Shown: positions 48,021-57,443 of the stretch, piece after piece
How the letters are laid out: each line of letters starts with the position of its first letter
Position numbering within the stretch: position 1 is the first letter of the stretch
Assembly: GCA_021741205.1 (NCBI GenBank)
Contig: JAIOYI010000007.1
Location: 78,773-142,772 of the forward strand
Direction: 5' to 3'
From: Emcibacter sp.
Lineage (GTDB): Bacteria > Pseudomonadota > Alphaproteobacteria > Sphingomonadales > Emcibacteraceae
DNA length: 64,000 nt
The notes under the pieces: generated by a model
Told to the model about the DNA's origin: nothing
The model's database searches: none
Seen by the model: only the letters and a program-made list of their open reading frames with translations
Position numbers and translations under genes: made by a program

Positions 48021-49826
48021 ATGGCACCCCCTTTACTTACCATATCCAATATGGCCTTACGTTTTGGCGAAAATCCCTTGTTTAACGGCGTAGAACTTTC
48101 TATCGGTGAGCGAGACAGAATAAGCCTTGTGGGGCGCAATGGTTCTGGCAAATCGACACTGCTTAAGGTGATTTCTGGCCTGATTGAGGCCGACCACGGC
48201 GAAAGATTTGTCCAACCGGGCTGTCATGTAACCTATTTGGAACAAGAACCTGATCTTACGGGTTATAAAAATTTGCATGATTATGTGGCAGGCGGCCTTA
48301 CCCATGCCTCGGCCGAGGATCATTTCAAGGTTGATATTATCTTGGCAGAAATTGATCTTGCCGCAGACCTTGACCCTACAAAATTATCAGGCGGCGAAGG
48401 AAGACGGGCGGCACTTGCCCGTGCGCTTGTCAGTGATGCGGATATATTGCTGCTTGATGAGCCAACCAACCATCTTGATATCACAACCATTGAATGGCTG
48501 GAGAGCAGTCTTAAAAATTTTCGGGGCGGTCTTGTTATCATAAGCCATGACAGAACCTTCTTGAATAATATTACCAACACCACATTCTGGCTCGATCGGG
48601 GACGGGTGCGGAGACTGGATAAGGGCTTTGCCCATTTCGAAGAATGGTCAGAAAAAATTATTGAGCAAGAACGGGTGGAACGGGAAAAGCTTGATAAATT
48701 GATCGAGAAAGAAACCGACTGGTCACATAAGGGCATTACCGCAAGGCGCAAAAGAAACATGGGACGCATGCGTTCTTTATGGCAACTGCGGGAAGAACGC
48801 TCTAATCAAATTGCCGTCACGGGTCAGGTAAAGCTCGACATTGATAGTGGCAAGGTGGCCGGCAAAAAAATTATTGAAGCCCATAAAATTTCCAAATCAT
48901 TCGGGGATCGCATAATTTTTGAAGATTTTTCGCTGCGTATTATGCGAGGCGATAGAATAGGTATTATCGGCCCGAATGGGGTGGGGAAAACCACTCTGCT
49001 TAAAATTCTGACCAAAGAAGCAGACCCTGATACGGGACGGGTGAAACATGGCACCAATCTTGATATCACTTATCTGGATCAAAGACGCGCCCGCCTTAAC
49101 GAAGACGAAACCTTATGGGAATATTTGAGCGATGGCGGTGATCATCTTATGGTGCGGGGGCAATCAAAACATATTATCTCCTATTTGAAGGATTTTCTTT
49201 TTGATGCGGGACAGGCCAGAAGCCCCATAAGCTCGCTTTCTGGCGGGGAAAAAAATCGTCTTGTGCTTGCCAAAACCCTTGCAATGCCCACAAATTTTCT
49301 CGTACTTGACGAGCCAACCAATGATTTGGATATGGATACTCTTGATCTGTTGCAAGACATGCTCGGCGAGTATGACGGCACCCTTATTCTGGTGAGCCAT
49401 GATCGGGATTTTCTGGATCGCATTGTGACCTCCTCCCTCGTACTCGAAGGCGACGGCAAAATCACCGAATATCCAGGCGGTTATAAGGATTATATCCGTC
49501 AAAAGAAAAATCAGAGATCAGAGGATGATGAACGTGACGCAAATTTCTCAAAAAAATCATCTAAATCACCCGAAGCTCCAAAACAACGGGGTCAAAAGCT
49601 CAGCTTTAAACATCAACATGCCCTTAAAACCTTGCCGCTTGAGATTGAAAAATTAGGGCAAACAATCGCTGAATTTGAAACAAAACTTGGCGATGCCAAT
49701 TTTTATGCCAAAGATCCCGATGGTTTTCATAAAATGAACAAGTCATTAGAAAAGGCCAAAACCGACCTCAACCAAAAAGAGGAAGAATGGCTTGAACTTG
49801 AAATGCTGCGGGAAGAGATGGAATAA
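48021..49826 (+). CDS. uup: ABC-F ATPase, Uup-like
   Basis: A 601-residue soluble protein with two ABC domains joined by a charged linker. The first Walker A is GRNGSGKS (38-45), the second GPNGVGKTT near 320; signatures LSGGEGRRAALARAL and LSGGEKNRLVLAKTL follow. The C-terminal coiled coil of about 80 residues (from LSFKHQHALKTLP) marks the Uup branch. Uup proteins bind branched DNA and the ribosome and affect precise excision; no membrane domains are present. Confidence 0.9.
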   Translation: MAPPLLTISNMALRFGENPLFNGVELSIGERDRISLVGRNGSGKSTLLKVISGLIEADHGERFVQPGCHVTYLEQEPDLTGYKNLHDYVAGGLTHASAEDHFKVDIILAEIDLAADLDPTKLSGGEGRRAALARALVSDADILLLDEPTNHLDITTIEWLESSLKNFRGGLVIISHDRTFLNNITNTTFWLDRGRVRRLDKGFAHFEEWSEKIIEQERVEREKLDKLIEKETDWSHKGITARRKRNMGRMRSLWQLREERSNQIAVTGQVKLDIDSGKVAGKKIIEAHKISKSFGDRIIFEDFSLRIMRGDRIGIIGPNGVGKTTLLKILTKEADPDTGRVKHGTNLDITYLDQRRARLNEDETLWEYLSDGGDHLMVRGQSKHIISYLKDFLFDAGQARSPISSLSGGEKNRLVLAKTLAMPTNFLVLDEPTNDLDMDTLDLLQDMLGEYDGTLILVSHDRDFLDRIVTSSLVLEGDGKITEYPGGYKDYIRQKKNQRSEDDERDANFSKKSSKSPEAPKQRGQKLSFKHQHALKTLPLEIEKLGQTIAEFETKLGDANFYAKDPDGFHKMNKSLEKAKTDLNQKEEEWLELEMLREEME

Positions 49827-49860
49827 AGAGCGCATGGATTATCCCTATGCGCTCTTTCCG
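49825..49860. terminator. Terminator between uup and the peptide transporter
   Basis: AAAGAGCGCAT (49825-49835) pairs with ATGCGCTCTTT (49847-49857). The symmetrical A and T ends allow bidirectional use between the convergent genes; the T-run is short. Confidence 0.75.
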
Positions 49861-49877
49861 TTGTTTTAATGCGTATT

Positions 49878-51440
49878 CTAATGAACCCCGTGCATATATT
49901 TTTTCATTAATGGTGTTAAAACTAAAATCAAAACACCAACCCCCATGCTCGCATAGCCAATGGTCGAATAGACATCCATGACAGACATAATATCCAGTTG
50001 ACCACTGTCAATCCCATGCGTCGTGCTGCCAGTGAGTGAGCTGATCCAGCCCGCCACATAATTGCCAAGAGCCGTGAAAAGAAACCATGTTCCCATCATC
50101 ATGCCCACAATTTTTGACACGCTGAGTTTCGTCACCATAGAAAGTCCAACAGGGCTTAGACATAGTTCCGCAACCGTTAAAGACAAATAGATAAAAACGA
50201 GCCATATAAAGCTTTTTGACGTACCCTCATCAAGGCTCATACCCCATGAAAAGACAATGTAACCAAGGCCTATAAGCAACATGGCAATACCAAACTTTGC
50301 TGGCGTGGACGGTTCAATATGACCCTTGGCCAAGGCCACCCAAAGCCACGCCATAACAGGGGCTAACACAACAATAAACAGAGGATTTAAGAGTTGCACC
50401 TGTGAGGCCAGCACATTCATGCCCAAAATATTAAGATTAAACTGCTGATCTGCCAGTAAGGTTAGGCTTGCCGCCTGTTGTTCAAAGAGCGCCCAAAAGA
50501 CCGATTGAATAGCAATAAGAAAACAGGCCACAATAATTCTATCCCGCTCAATTTTGGTCAGATTCATAAAGGCATAAACCAAAATTATACCAATCATCAC
50601 AAAACCCGAAACACCCAGTATTTGACCCACCAGTTGCTGATGCTGCACAAACCACCAGCTTGCCCCAACCATAACAAGACCAAACAGATAGATCGTCCAT
50701 TCCTTATTCAAACCAATAGGTGATTTTTCCTTTAAGATAGTGGGATTTGTGGGTTCCGCACGGCCATCAAGATATTTTTGTCCCCAAAGGAAAACCATAA
50801 GACCAAAAAACATGCCGATGCCTGCAATGGCAAAACCATAATTCCAGCCATAAACCTCGCCCACATAACCAACAAGCGCCGTTGAAATCAAGGATCCTAG
50901 GTTAATGCCCATATAAAATATGGAAAATCCACCGTCTCTGCGGGGGTCATTCTTGCCATACAAAGCCCCAACAATCGTGGAAATATTAGCTTTCAAGAAG
51001 CCAACCCCTGTAATAATCAAAGACAGAGCCAGAAAAAATAGGCTTATGTAAAAATCATCACGGACAACCATATCACCATCCATAAAGGATTGTGGCCCGT
51101 GAAAGCCCATAAGACCATGCCCCGCCACCAGCAAAATAGCCCCAAAAGTCACCGCCTTTCGGCTGCCCAAATAGCGATCCGCCATAAAGCCACCAATGAT
51201 GGGCATCATATAGACAAGTCCCGCATAGGCGCCGTAAATCATGCTGGCATCGCCCGCACTAAAAAGATGATATTTCACAAGATATAGAACCAGAATGGTC
51301 CGCATACCATAAAAGGAAAAACGTTCCCACATTTCGGTGAGAAAACATATGGAAAGCCCAATAGGATGACCAAGGAAATTACGTTCCTGCGATCCTTTGT
51401 AGAAATCCTCTGTCTCTGAATTTGTTACTGTATCTGACAT
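49878..51440 (-). CDS. POT-family proton-dependent oligopeptide transporter
   Basis: A 520-residue major-facilitator protein. The family motif is EMWERFSFYGMRTILVLYL near the first helix. GGFMADRYLGSRKAV and the GFSIFYMGINLGSLIS signature further on are typical of PTR2/DtpT transporters, which import di- and tripeptides with protons. The divergent neighbour is an M14 carboxypeptidase, so uptake and cleavage of peptides may be linked. Confidence 0.92.
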   Translation of the reverse strand: MSDTVTNSETEDFYKGSQERNFLGHPIGLSICFLTEMWERFSFYGMRTILVLYLVKYHLFSAGDASMIYGAYAGLVYMMPIIGGFMADRYLGSRKAVTFGAILLVAGHGLMGFHGPQSFMDGDMVVRDDFYISLFFLALSLIITGVGFLKANISTIVGALYGKNDPRRDGGFSIFYMGINLGSLISTALVGYVGEVYGWNYGFAIAGIGMFFGLMVFLWGQKYLDGRAEPTNPTILKEKSPIGLNKEWTIYLFGLVMVGASWWFVQHQQLVGQILGVSGFVMIGIILVYAFMNLTKIERDRIIVACFLIAIQSVFWALFEQQAASLTLLADQQFNLNILGMNVLASQVQLLNPLFIVVLAPVMAWLWVALAKGHIEPSTPAKFGIAMLLIGLGYIVFSWGMSLDEGTSKSFIWLVFIYLSLTVAELCLSPVGLSMVTKLSVSKIVGMMMGTWFLFTALGNYVAGWISSLTGSTTHGIDSGQLDIMSVMDVYSTIGYASMGVGVLILVLTPLMKKYMHGVH

Positions 51441-51576
51441 TATGATTGTCCCCTTATTATATAATATTTTGTTTATAAATTGTTTTTATTTTTATGCAGT
51501 TTGGCAGAAAAAAATACTTTTGCAACAATGAAGTCACTCGTATATATCTTTCCATAATTCAAAAGGAGATGAAACC

Positions 51577-52701
51577 ATGAAAATAAGCAGTAATTTTGAT
51601 GCCGGTAATATCGAGGTCATTGAGGCGGAAAATTCCAGCAATATCCGCCTTCGCATCCGCAAAGATCATCATTCGGATTTTTATCAGTGGTTTTATTTTC
51701 GCCTCGCAGGAGCCAAAGGACAATTATGCGCCCTGACCATCGAAAATGCGGGCGATTCCGCCTATCCCGATGGTTGGAAAGATTATCAAGCCTGTGCCTC
51801 TTATGACAGAGAAGAATGGTTTAGAGTAAGTACAATATACCATGACGGCGAAATCACCATTCAGCATATCCCAGAAAGTGACAGCATCTATTATGCCTAT
51901 TTTGCGCCCTATAGCATGGAACGACATCACGATCTGGTCTCCCAGGCGGCTATGGACGAAAAAGTAAGCCTCCATGCCATTGGTGAAACTTTGGACGGTC
52001 AGGATATTGATCTTTTGACCATTGGTGAGGTTGCGGTCGGAAAAAAGGTCATTTGGGTTATTGGACGCCAACATCCCGGTGAAAGCATGGCTGAATGGCT
52101 GATAGAAGGTTTTCTGGATCGATTGCTTGATGATGAAGACGCCCTGAGCAGAAGTCTGCTAGAGAAAGCCGTTTTTTATGTTGTGCCCAACATGAATCCC
52201 GATGGCAGCAGACGGGGTCATCTGCGCACCAATGCGGCAGGCGCCAACCTGAATAGAGAATGGGAAAATCCCTCTTTGGAAAAAAGCCCCGAAGTTTTCT
52301 ATGTCAGAGGAAAAATGGATGAAACAGGCATTGATCTTGTGCTTGATGTTCATGGCGACGAGGCGTTGCCCTATAATTTCATTGCCTGTTTTGAAGGAAA
52401 TCCCGACCCCGACAGCGCAAAACTTGATCTCGCCTATGATTATCAGCGTCATTTAATGGCGGCTAATCCTGACTTCCAAATGGAATATGGTTATCCAAAG
52501 CAAGAACAGGGAACCGGAAATATGACCGTCGGCACCAATCAATTGGCCCATCGCTATCAGGCAGTGTCCATGACCCTTGAAATGCCCTTTAAGGATACGG
52601 CCAACTGCCCAAATCGTGAAACAGGTTGGTCGCCGGAACGCTGCCGAAAACTTGGATATTCTCAGTTGGATGCCTTGGCTGCAGTCATAGATAGACTTTA
52701 A
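51577..52701 (+). CDS. M14 zinc carboxypeptidase, cytosolic type
   Basis: A 374-residue protein with an N-terminal beta-sandwich (about 1-115) and an M14 peptidase domain. Zinc ligands are His166 and Glu169 (RQHPGES) and His259 (LDVHGDE). The catalytic glutamate is Glu335 (MTLEMPFKD), and NPDGSRRGHLRTNAAGANLN is the substrate-binding block. The layout matches cytosolic carboxypeptidase (CCP/Nna1-like) bacterial members. No signal peptide is present. AAAAGGAG lies just before the ATG. Confidence 0.92.
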   Translation: MKISSNFDAGNIEVIEAENSSNIRLRIRKDHHSDFYQWFYFRLAGAKGQLCALTIENAGDSAYPDGWKDYQACASYDREEWFRVSTIYHDGEITIQHIPESDSIYYAYFAPYSMERHHDLVSQAAMDEKVSLHAIGETLDGQDIDLLTIGEVAVGKKVIWVIGRQHPGESMAEWLIEGFLDRLLDDEDALSRSLLEKAVFYVVPNMNPDGSRRGHLRTNAAGANLNREWENPSLEKSPEVFYVRGKMDETGIDLVLDVHGDEALPYNFIACFEGNPDPDSAKLDLAYDYQRHLMAANPDFQMEYGYPKQEQGTGNMTVGTNQLAHRYQAVSMTLEMPFKDTANCPNRETGWSPERCRKLGYSQLDALAAVIDRL

Positions 52702-52703
52702 CT

Positions 52704-53474
52704 TTATTTCGTTTCTACCCAGCCGCCGTCTACGATGAGGGTCGTGCCTGTAACGTAGGCACTGGCGCGGGTGGACAGATAAAGAGCTGCGCCCGCTATG
52801 TCCTCTGGTTCACCGATGCGGGCAAGGGGGATTTTTTTGAGCATCGCTTGCTTGTTTTTTTCCAGAATCTCCTTAGTCATATGACTTGGAAAGGCACCAG
52901 GAGCGATGGCATTAACGAGAATTTTCTCCCCTGCAAGTCGTTTAGCGAGTGTGCGGGTCATATGAATGACCGCAGCCTTGCTCGCCGAATAGCTATAGGT
53001 TTCAAAATCAGGCACCGACAAACCGTCAACAGAGGCAATATTGATTATTCTGGCCAAATTATCATCCCTCACCGAGGCTCGAAGCAGGGGCAAAAATTTC
53101 TGAGTAAGGTAAAAGACGGATTTCAGGTTAATATCCATGATCTTATCCCAGCCCGTTTCTGGAAATTCATCAAGGGGTGCCGCCCAAACAGCGCCCGCAT
53201 TATTGACCAAAATATCAATTTTTTCTTCTCGGGCGGCTATATCAGAGACAAATTTCTCAATCCCTGCAACCGTTGATAGATCAGCAGTTATGCCGATACA
53301 TTCACCGTATCGTGACAAATTTTTTGCGGTTTCGGTCACGTCTTTTTCTTTGCGGGAACAGATATAGGTTTTGGCCCCATTTTCCACAAAACCCCGTGCA
53401 ATCATGGCGCCAATGCCACGAGAGCCTCCTGTTACCACCGCAATCTTGCCTGATATATTAAATAAATTTTTCAT
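52704..53474 (-). CDS. Short-chain dehydrogenase/reductase
   Basis: A 256-residue classical SDR. Cofactor motif TGGSRGIG (15-22), NNAG (91-94), Ser148 and YxxxK with Tyr162 and Lys166. It overlaps maiA by 4 bases, so it is read with the fahA-maiA genes, but its substrate is not evident; homogentisate breakdown does not need a dehydrogenase at this point. 3-hydroxyacyl-CoA or glucose-type alcohols are possible. Confidence 0.9.
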   Translation of the reverse strand: MKNLFNISGKIAVVTGGSRGIGAMIARGFVENGAKTYICSRKEKDVTETAKNLSRYGECIGITADLSTVAGIEKFVSDIAAREEKIDILVNNAGAVWAAPLDEFPETGWDKIMDINLKSVFYLTQKFLPLLRASVRDDNLARIINIASVDGLSVPDFETYSYSASKAAVIHMTRTLAKRLAGEKILVNAIAPGAFPSHMTKEILEKNKQAMLKKIPLARIGEPEDIAGAALYLSTRASAYVTGTTLIVDGGWVETK

Positions 53475-54106
53475 GTGGCATCCGTCTGATTTTCTGGCAT
53501 AGCCTGCATGAAGCTGTTGAGTTTGTTACAATTTTCAACAATGCGTATGATATTGGGGAAAGCCTCCAAAGGACAGTTAAATCGTCTGGCATTATACACT
53601 TGCGGTACTAAACAAACATCGGCAAATGTCACCTGATCCCCGTGACAAAATTTACCCGAATTTCCGTCAGATAATAATATTTCAAAGGCCTTGAAACCCT
53701 CAATAATCCAGTGATGATACCATGCGGTTTTCTGATCTTCGCTTAGGCCAAGTTCGCCCGTGATATATTTCAACACCCGCAAATTATCAAGCGGGTGAAT
53801 ATCACAGGCAATGATATGGGAAAGCTGCCTCACCCTTGCCCGCCCGAAAGCATTGGTCGGCAAGAGGGCATTGCTCGGATAATTTTCCTCCAGATATTCA
53901 AGGATAGCCATAGATTGCCCCACGGCCACATCACCGTCCACAAAATAGGGGACAAAGCCTTGGGGGTTTTTTTGCAAATAATCGTTTTTTTTATGATCGC
54001 CCGAAAGTAAGGAAACAGGAATAAGGCTATAATCCAGTTCCTTTAGGTTAAGGGCAATCCGCACACGATACGCCGCTGACGATCTGAAATAGCCGTAAAG
54101 TTCCAT
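53471..54106 (-). CDS. maiA: Maleylacetoacetate isomerase (zeta-class GST)
   Basis: A 211-residue glutathione transferase. MELYGYFRSSAAYRVRIAL carries the zeta active-site SSxxYR, although the usual cysteine (SSCSxR) is alanine here. GQSMAILEYLEE binds glutathione. CDIHPLDNLRVL is typical of MaiA. With fahA it isomerises maleylacetoacetate to fumarylacetoacetate; maleylpyruvate isomerase of a gentisate route is the main alternative. Confidence 0.88.
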   Translation of the reverse strand: MELYGYFRSSAAYRVRIALNLKELDYSLIPVSLLSGDHKKNDYLQKNPQGFVPYFVDGDVAVGQSMAILEYLEENYPSNALLPTNAFGRARVRQLSHIIACDIHPLDNLRVLKYITGELGLSEDQKTAWYHHWIIEGFKAFEILLSDGNSGKFCHGDQVTFADVCLVPQVYNARRFNCPLEAFPNIIRIVENCNKLNSFMQAMPENQTDAT

Positions 54107-54115
54107 TTTCTTATC

Positions 54116-55102
54116 CTATTCTTTAGGAAAATATTGTTTCACTTTTTGATTAATACGGCCAAAGATTGTTTTGCCGTCCTTATCAAACATATCAATTTCA
54201 ATACGGTCACCAAAGCTCATGAAGGGTGTGGAGGGTTTGCCGTCTGCGATGGTTTCAAGACAACGCACCTCGGCAAGGCAGCATGAGCCATCCTCTGATC
54301 CCTTATTGGATACCGTACCAGATCCCACAACCGTACCCGCCATCAAATCCCGTGATTTTGCCACATGGGAAATCAATTGTCCAAAATCAAAGGTCATATC
54401 AACGCCCGCATTGGGGTGCCCCATGCTTTTACCATTCAAAATAGCATGCAAGGGTAAATGTATTTTGGTGCCGTCCCATGCCTCCCCAAGCTCATCAGGG
54501 GTCACAAATACAGGTGAGAAAGCCGTCCAAGGTTTTGACTGGTAAAAGCCAAATTGTTTGGCAAGTTCGGCGGGAATCAAATTGCGCAAAGACACATCAT
54601 TTAAAATGCCCAATAGTTTAATATGCTTCCGAGCATTCTCTGGTTTTATGCCCGCGGGTACGTCATCGGTAATGACCGCTACCTCTGCTTCAAAATCAAT
54701 GCCCCAATCCTCTGATTCGACCAAAATATCATCACAGGGACCAATGAAGGCATCGGACGCCCCCATATAAACAAGCGGATCAACCCAAAAAGAGGCGGGC
54801 AAATCAGCCCCACGGGCTTTACGCACCAATTCAACATGGGTGACGTAAGCACTACCATCTACCCAATGATAGGCTCTGGGGAGAGGCGCATCACATTTTT
54901 CAGGATGAAAGGCCATACCCTTAATTTTACCCTTCTCCAGATCATCATAAAGATTACGCAATTTACCCTCGGTCACAGCCCAATCGTCAAGAGCCGCCTG
55001 CAAAGTTGGTGCAATGGAGTCTGCCGATACATATTGGCTAAGGTCTTTTGATACAACGACCAGTTGGCCGTCACGTCCCTGTTTAAGTGATGCTAATTTC
55101 AT
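54116..55102 (-). CDS. fahA: Fumarylacetoacetate hydrolase family protein
   Basis: A 328-residue FAH-fold hydrolase. The metal-binding segment is DWGIDFEAEVAVITDDV; GFYQSKPWTAFSP and VGSGTVSNKG are further conserved blocks. It lies first in a leftward operon with maiA and SDR, which favours fumarylacetoacetate over other substrates. Homogentisate dioxygenase is not in the window. Fumarylpyruvate hydrolase is an alternative. Confidence 0.85.
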   Translation of the reverse strand: MKLASLKQGRDGQLVVVSKDLSQYVSADSIAPTLQAALDDWAVTEGKLRNLYDDLEKGKIKGMAFHPEKCDAPLPRAYHWVDGSAYVTHVELVRKARGADLPASFWVDPLVYMGASDAFIGPCDDILVESEDWGIDFEAEVAVITDDVPAGIKPENARKHIKLLGILNDVSLRNLIPAELAKQFGFYQSKPWTAFSPVFVTPDELGEAWDGTKIHLPLHAILNGKSMGHPNAGVDMTFDFGQLISHVAKSRDLMAGTVVGSGTVSNKGSEDGSCCLAEVRCLETIADGKPSTPFMSFGDRIEIDMFDKDGKTIFGRINQKVKQYFPKE

Positions 55103-55229
55103 TGATGATGTCCATTTTTGTTAAATATCATTTTTGGGTTAGTTCTTTTGTCTTTATTATTTGAATATAATATAATATAGTTACAAATGAAACTTATTTC
55201 AAGAAATTAAAGTTCTTAAGGAATATATT

Positions 55230-55676
55230 ATGTCAGAGAATAGCCCAAACCTTATATTGGAAAGTTTTTTACCTTACCGGTTATCCTATCTTACCAATAT
55301 CATAAGTCGAGAATTATCCATCTTATATTCTGAGAAATTTAAAATATCCGCCCATGAATGGAAAATTTTGGCCAACCTGAAGAGACATCCTAATATTTCT
55401 GCGGCTGAGGTAGGGGATAATACCGTCATGGACAAGGTTGCCGTTAGCCGTGCGGTTAATGGATTATCGGATAAGAAATTGGTGAACAAAGCGTTTTCTG
55501 ATCAAGATCGACGCCGCTCCGTTCTTTGTTTGACACAAAAGGGTATTGAAATTTATCAAAAAATTGAACCCCTCGTCATAAATTATGAAAAGTCACTTTT
55601 GAATATTTTAACGCCAAAGGAATTATCCGATCTTGACCATTTGCTCCATAAATTAACCAATCATGTCACATCATAA
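55230..55676 (+). CDS. MarR-family regulator divergent from fahA
   Basis: A 148-residue winged-helix protein. SAHEWKILANLKRHPNISAA, then MDKVAVSRAVNGLSDKKLV as recognition helix and DRRRSVLCLTQKG as wing, are standard MarR features. Divergent position suggests it controls fahA-maiA-SDR, responding to an aromatic or CoA intermediate; the ligand is unknown. No clear palindrome was found in the 127-base intergenic region. Confidence 0.87.
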   Translation: MSENSPNLILESFLPYRLSYLTNIISRELSILYSEKFKISAHEWKILANLKRHPNISAAEVGDNTVMDKVAVSRAVNGLSDKKLVNKAFSDQDRRRSVLCLTQKGIEIYQKIEPLVINYEKSLLNILTPKELSDLDHLLHKLTNHVTS

Positions 55677-55688
55677 AAGCCTAAATCT

Positions 55689-57056
55689 TTAACCTTCACT
55701 TTCATGGACACAGCGATCAATGATATTGGATTTTTGGGGAAAATACTGATCAAACAATGTGGCAATCGCCCGAAGATAGGGTTTTCCCTCCTTTGTAAGG
55801 TGATATGTTGTCCCCTCACAGGAAAGATAACCAACCCCTACCAACCTATCCAGATCCGCCTTTTCACGGCTGAAATCATGGTTTATGCCATGCCTTTCCG
55901 CAATAGCCCAAGGATCAACAGAAAAATAGCTCATCACTGTTGAAATCACATCCCGATACATCAGATCGGTCGCATCAACCATAAGTCCACGGCTTGCGGG
56001 AATTTTGTCATTTTCCAAGGATTCTGTATATATTTTAAGATCAGGGCTATTTTGAATATAACCACTCGGCAATGATCCAATAGCAGAAGCGCCAAAGCCG
56101 ATCATCGTTGTGGCGGGGTCTGCGCTATAGCCTTGAAAATTGCGTTTCATACGGCTCTCTTCACGGGCGATCAAAAGACTGTCACCAGACAAGGCAAAAT
56201 GATCCAGTCCAATAGCATGATAGCCAAGCTCTAAAAGCCGCCTGCTCGCCAAATCAAACATCGCCTGACGTTCCCCTTGATCAGGTAAATGATGTTTATC
56301 CATCATTTTCTGATGTTTTTTCATCCACGGCACATGGGCATAACCAAATAAAGCAATGCGGGAAGGTTTAAATTCACCCGTTTTATAAATCGTTTCCTCA
56401 ATGGTATCCAAGGTTTGACGAGGCATGCCATAGATCAGATCAAAATTTATATTTGTAATACCCGCTTCCCGCAACCACCGTACATTATCGGCAATAAGAA
56501 TATCTGGCTGAATCCGATTAATAGCCTTTTGCACCTCTAGATTAAAATCCTGAATCCCAAGACTTGCCCGATTAACCCCATTCTTGGCATAGGTCCTGAT
56601 CTTTTCCTCGGAACAGGTGCGAGGGTCAATCTCTATGGCAATTTCAGCATCAGGCAGAATATCAAAATTATCCCTCACCACGCTCATCAATTCATCAAAA
56701 GATTGCGCCCCAAGAATAGTCGGGGAACCACCGCCAAAATGGATATGGCTGACTTTTTTTCGACCCGCTAATTTTGCAATTAAGGCAACCTCCTTAGACA
56801 AAACATTCAAATAACGTAGAATCGGTTCTTCGCTATTGGATATTTTCGTGAAACAGCCACAGAACCAGCATAGCTTCTCGCAAAAAGGAATATGAAAATA
56901 AAGGCTGATAGGTTCATCATCAGGCAGAGTGCATAGCCATTCCTGATACAGGGTGGGTTCTATATCCGAAAATTCCAATGCCGTCGGATAGCTCGTATAG
57001 CGGGGTAAGCGCTTGGGTCTTTCTTGCTGCAATTTCATAGCTTTCTGTGTCGGCAT
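55689..57056 (-). CDS. hemN: Oxygen-independent coproporphyrinogen III oxidase
   Basis: A 455-residue radical-SAM enzyme making protoporphyrinogen IX without oxygen. Cys59, Cys63 and Cys66 (PFCEKLCWFCGCFTKI) bind the [4Fe-4S] cluster. The HFGGGSPT and EIDPRTC segments match HemN rather than HemW-like proteins. A candidate FNR box lies about 60 bases upstream, which fits expression at low oxygen. It converges on the MarR gene. Confidence 0.95.
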   Translation of the reverse strand: MPTQKAMKLQQERPKRLPRYTSYPTALEFSDIEPTLYQEWLCTLPDDEPISLYFHIPFCEKLCWFCGCFTKISNSEEPILRYLNVLSKEVALIAKLAGRKKVSHIHFGGGSPTILGAQSFDELMSVVRDNFDILPDAEIAIEIDPRTCSEEKIRTYAKNGVNRASLGIQDFNLEVQKAINRIQPDILIADNVRWLREAGITNINFDLIYGMPRQTLDTIEETIYKTGEFKPSRIALFGYAHVPWMKKHQKMMDKHHLPDQGERQAMFDLASRRLLELGYHAIGLDHFALSGDSLLIAREESRMKRNFQGYSADPATTMIGFGASAIGSLPSGYIQNSPDLKIYTESLENDKIPASRGLMVDATDLMYRDVISTVMSYFSVDPWAIAERHGINHDFSREKADLDRLVGVGYLSCEGTTYHLTKEGKPYLRAIATLFDQYFPQKSNIIDRCVHESEG

Positions 57057-57113
57057 CGTTTTGTGAACCTTTATTCTTATGATTTCTTATAGGCTCTTTA
57101 TATGTAAAGGCAA

Positions 57114-57127
57114 CTGACCCATATCAA
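57114..57127 (-). promoter_or_regulatory. Candidate FNR box upstream of hemN
   Basis: On the minus strand the sequence is TTGAT-ATGG-GTCAG: the left half is a perfect FNR half-site and the right half has two mismatches to ATCAA. Its centre is about 65 bases before the hemN start. Confidence 0.45.
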
Positions 57128-57152
57128 GAAAATTAGTTTAACCCTTCCCTCT

Positions 57153-57395
57153 CTACATAAAGGCCTTATAGGCCATTAAGGTAAATGTGTCCTTGATACC
57201 GGGAATGGTCTGCACTTTGTCATTGATATAACGACCAATATCCGCCTCTTCTTCTAAATGAAGCTTTATCATCAAATCATAGGCGCCAGAGATAGAATAA
57301 ACCTCCTCTGTTTCCTCTAAATTGTCAACAATATGCTCTGCAACCTCATAAACCTTGCCAAGATCACATTTAATCTGTACGAAAATATTCTTCAT
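57153..57395 (-). CDS. Stand-alone Lrp/AsnC ligand-binding (RAM) domain protein
   Basis: An 80-residue protein consisting only of the RAM domain of Lrp/AsnC regulators (KNIFVQIKCDLGKVYEVAEH through TFTLMAYKAF). There is no helix-turn-helix. The frame is open upstream, but AAGGAT before the ATG at 57395 and the family start decide. Stand-alone RAM proteins bind small molecules such as amino acids; what this one does is unknown. It is divergent from the thioesterase with 48 bases between starts. Confidence 0.85.
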   Translation of the reverse strand: MKNIFVQIKCDLGKVYEVAEHIVDNLEETEEVYSISGAYDLMIKLHLEEEADIGRYINDKVQTIPGIKDTFTLMAYKAFM

Positions 57396-57443
57396 GGTTA
57401 TTATCCTTGGACTCGTATCGTTAAATAAGGAATTTACAAATAT

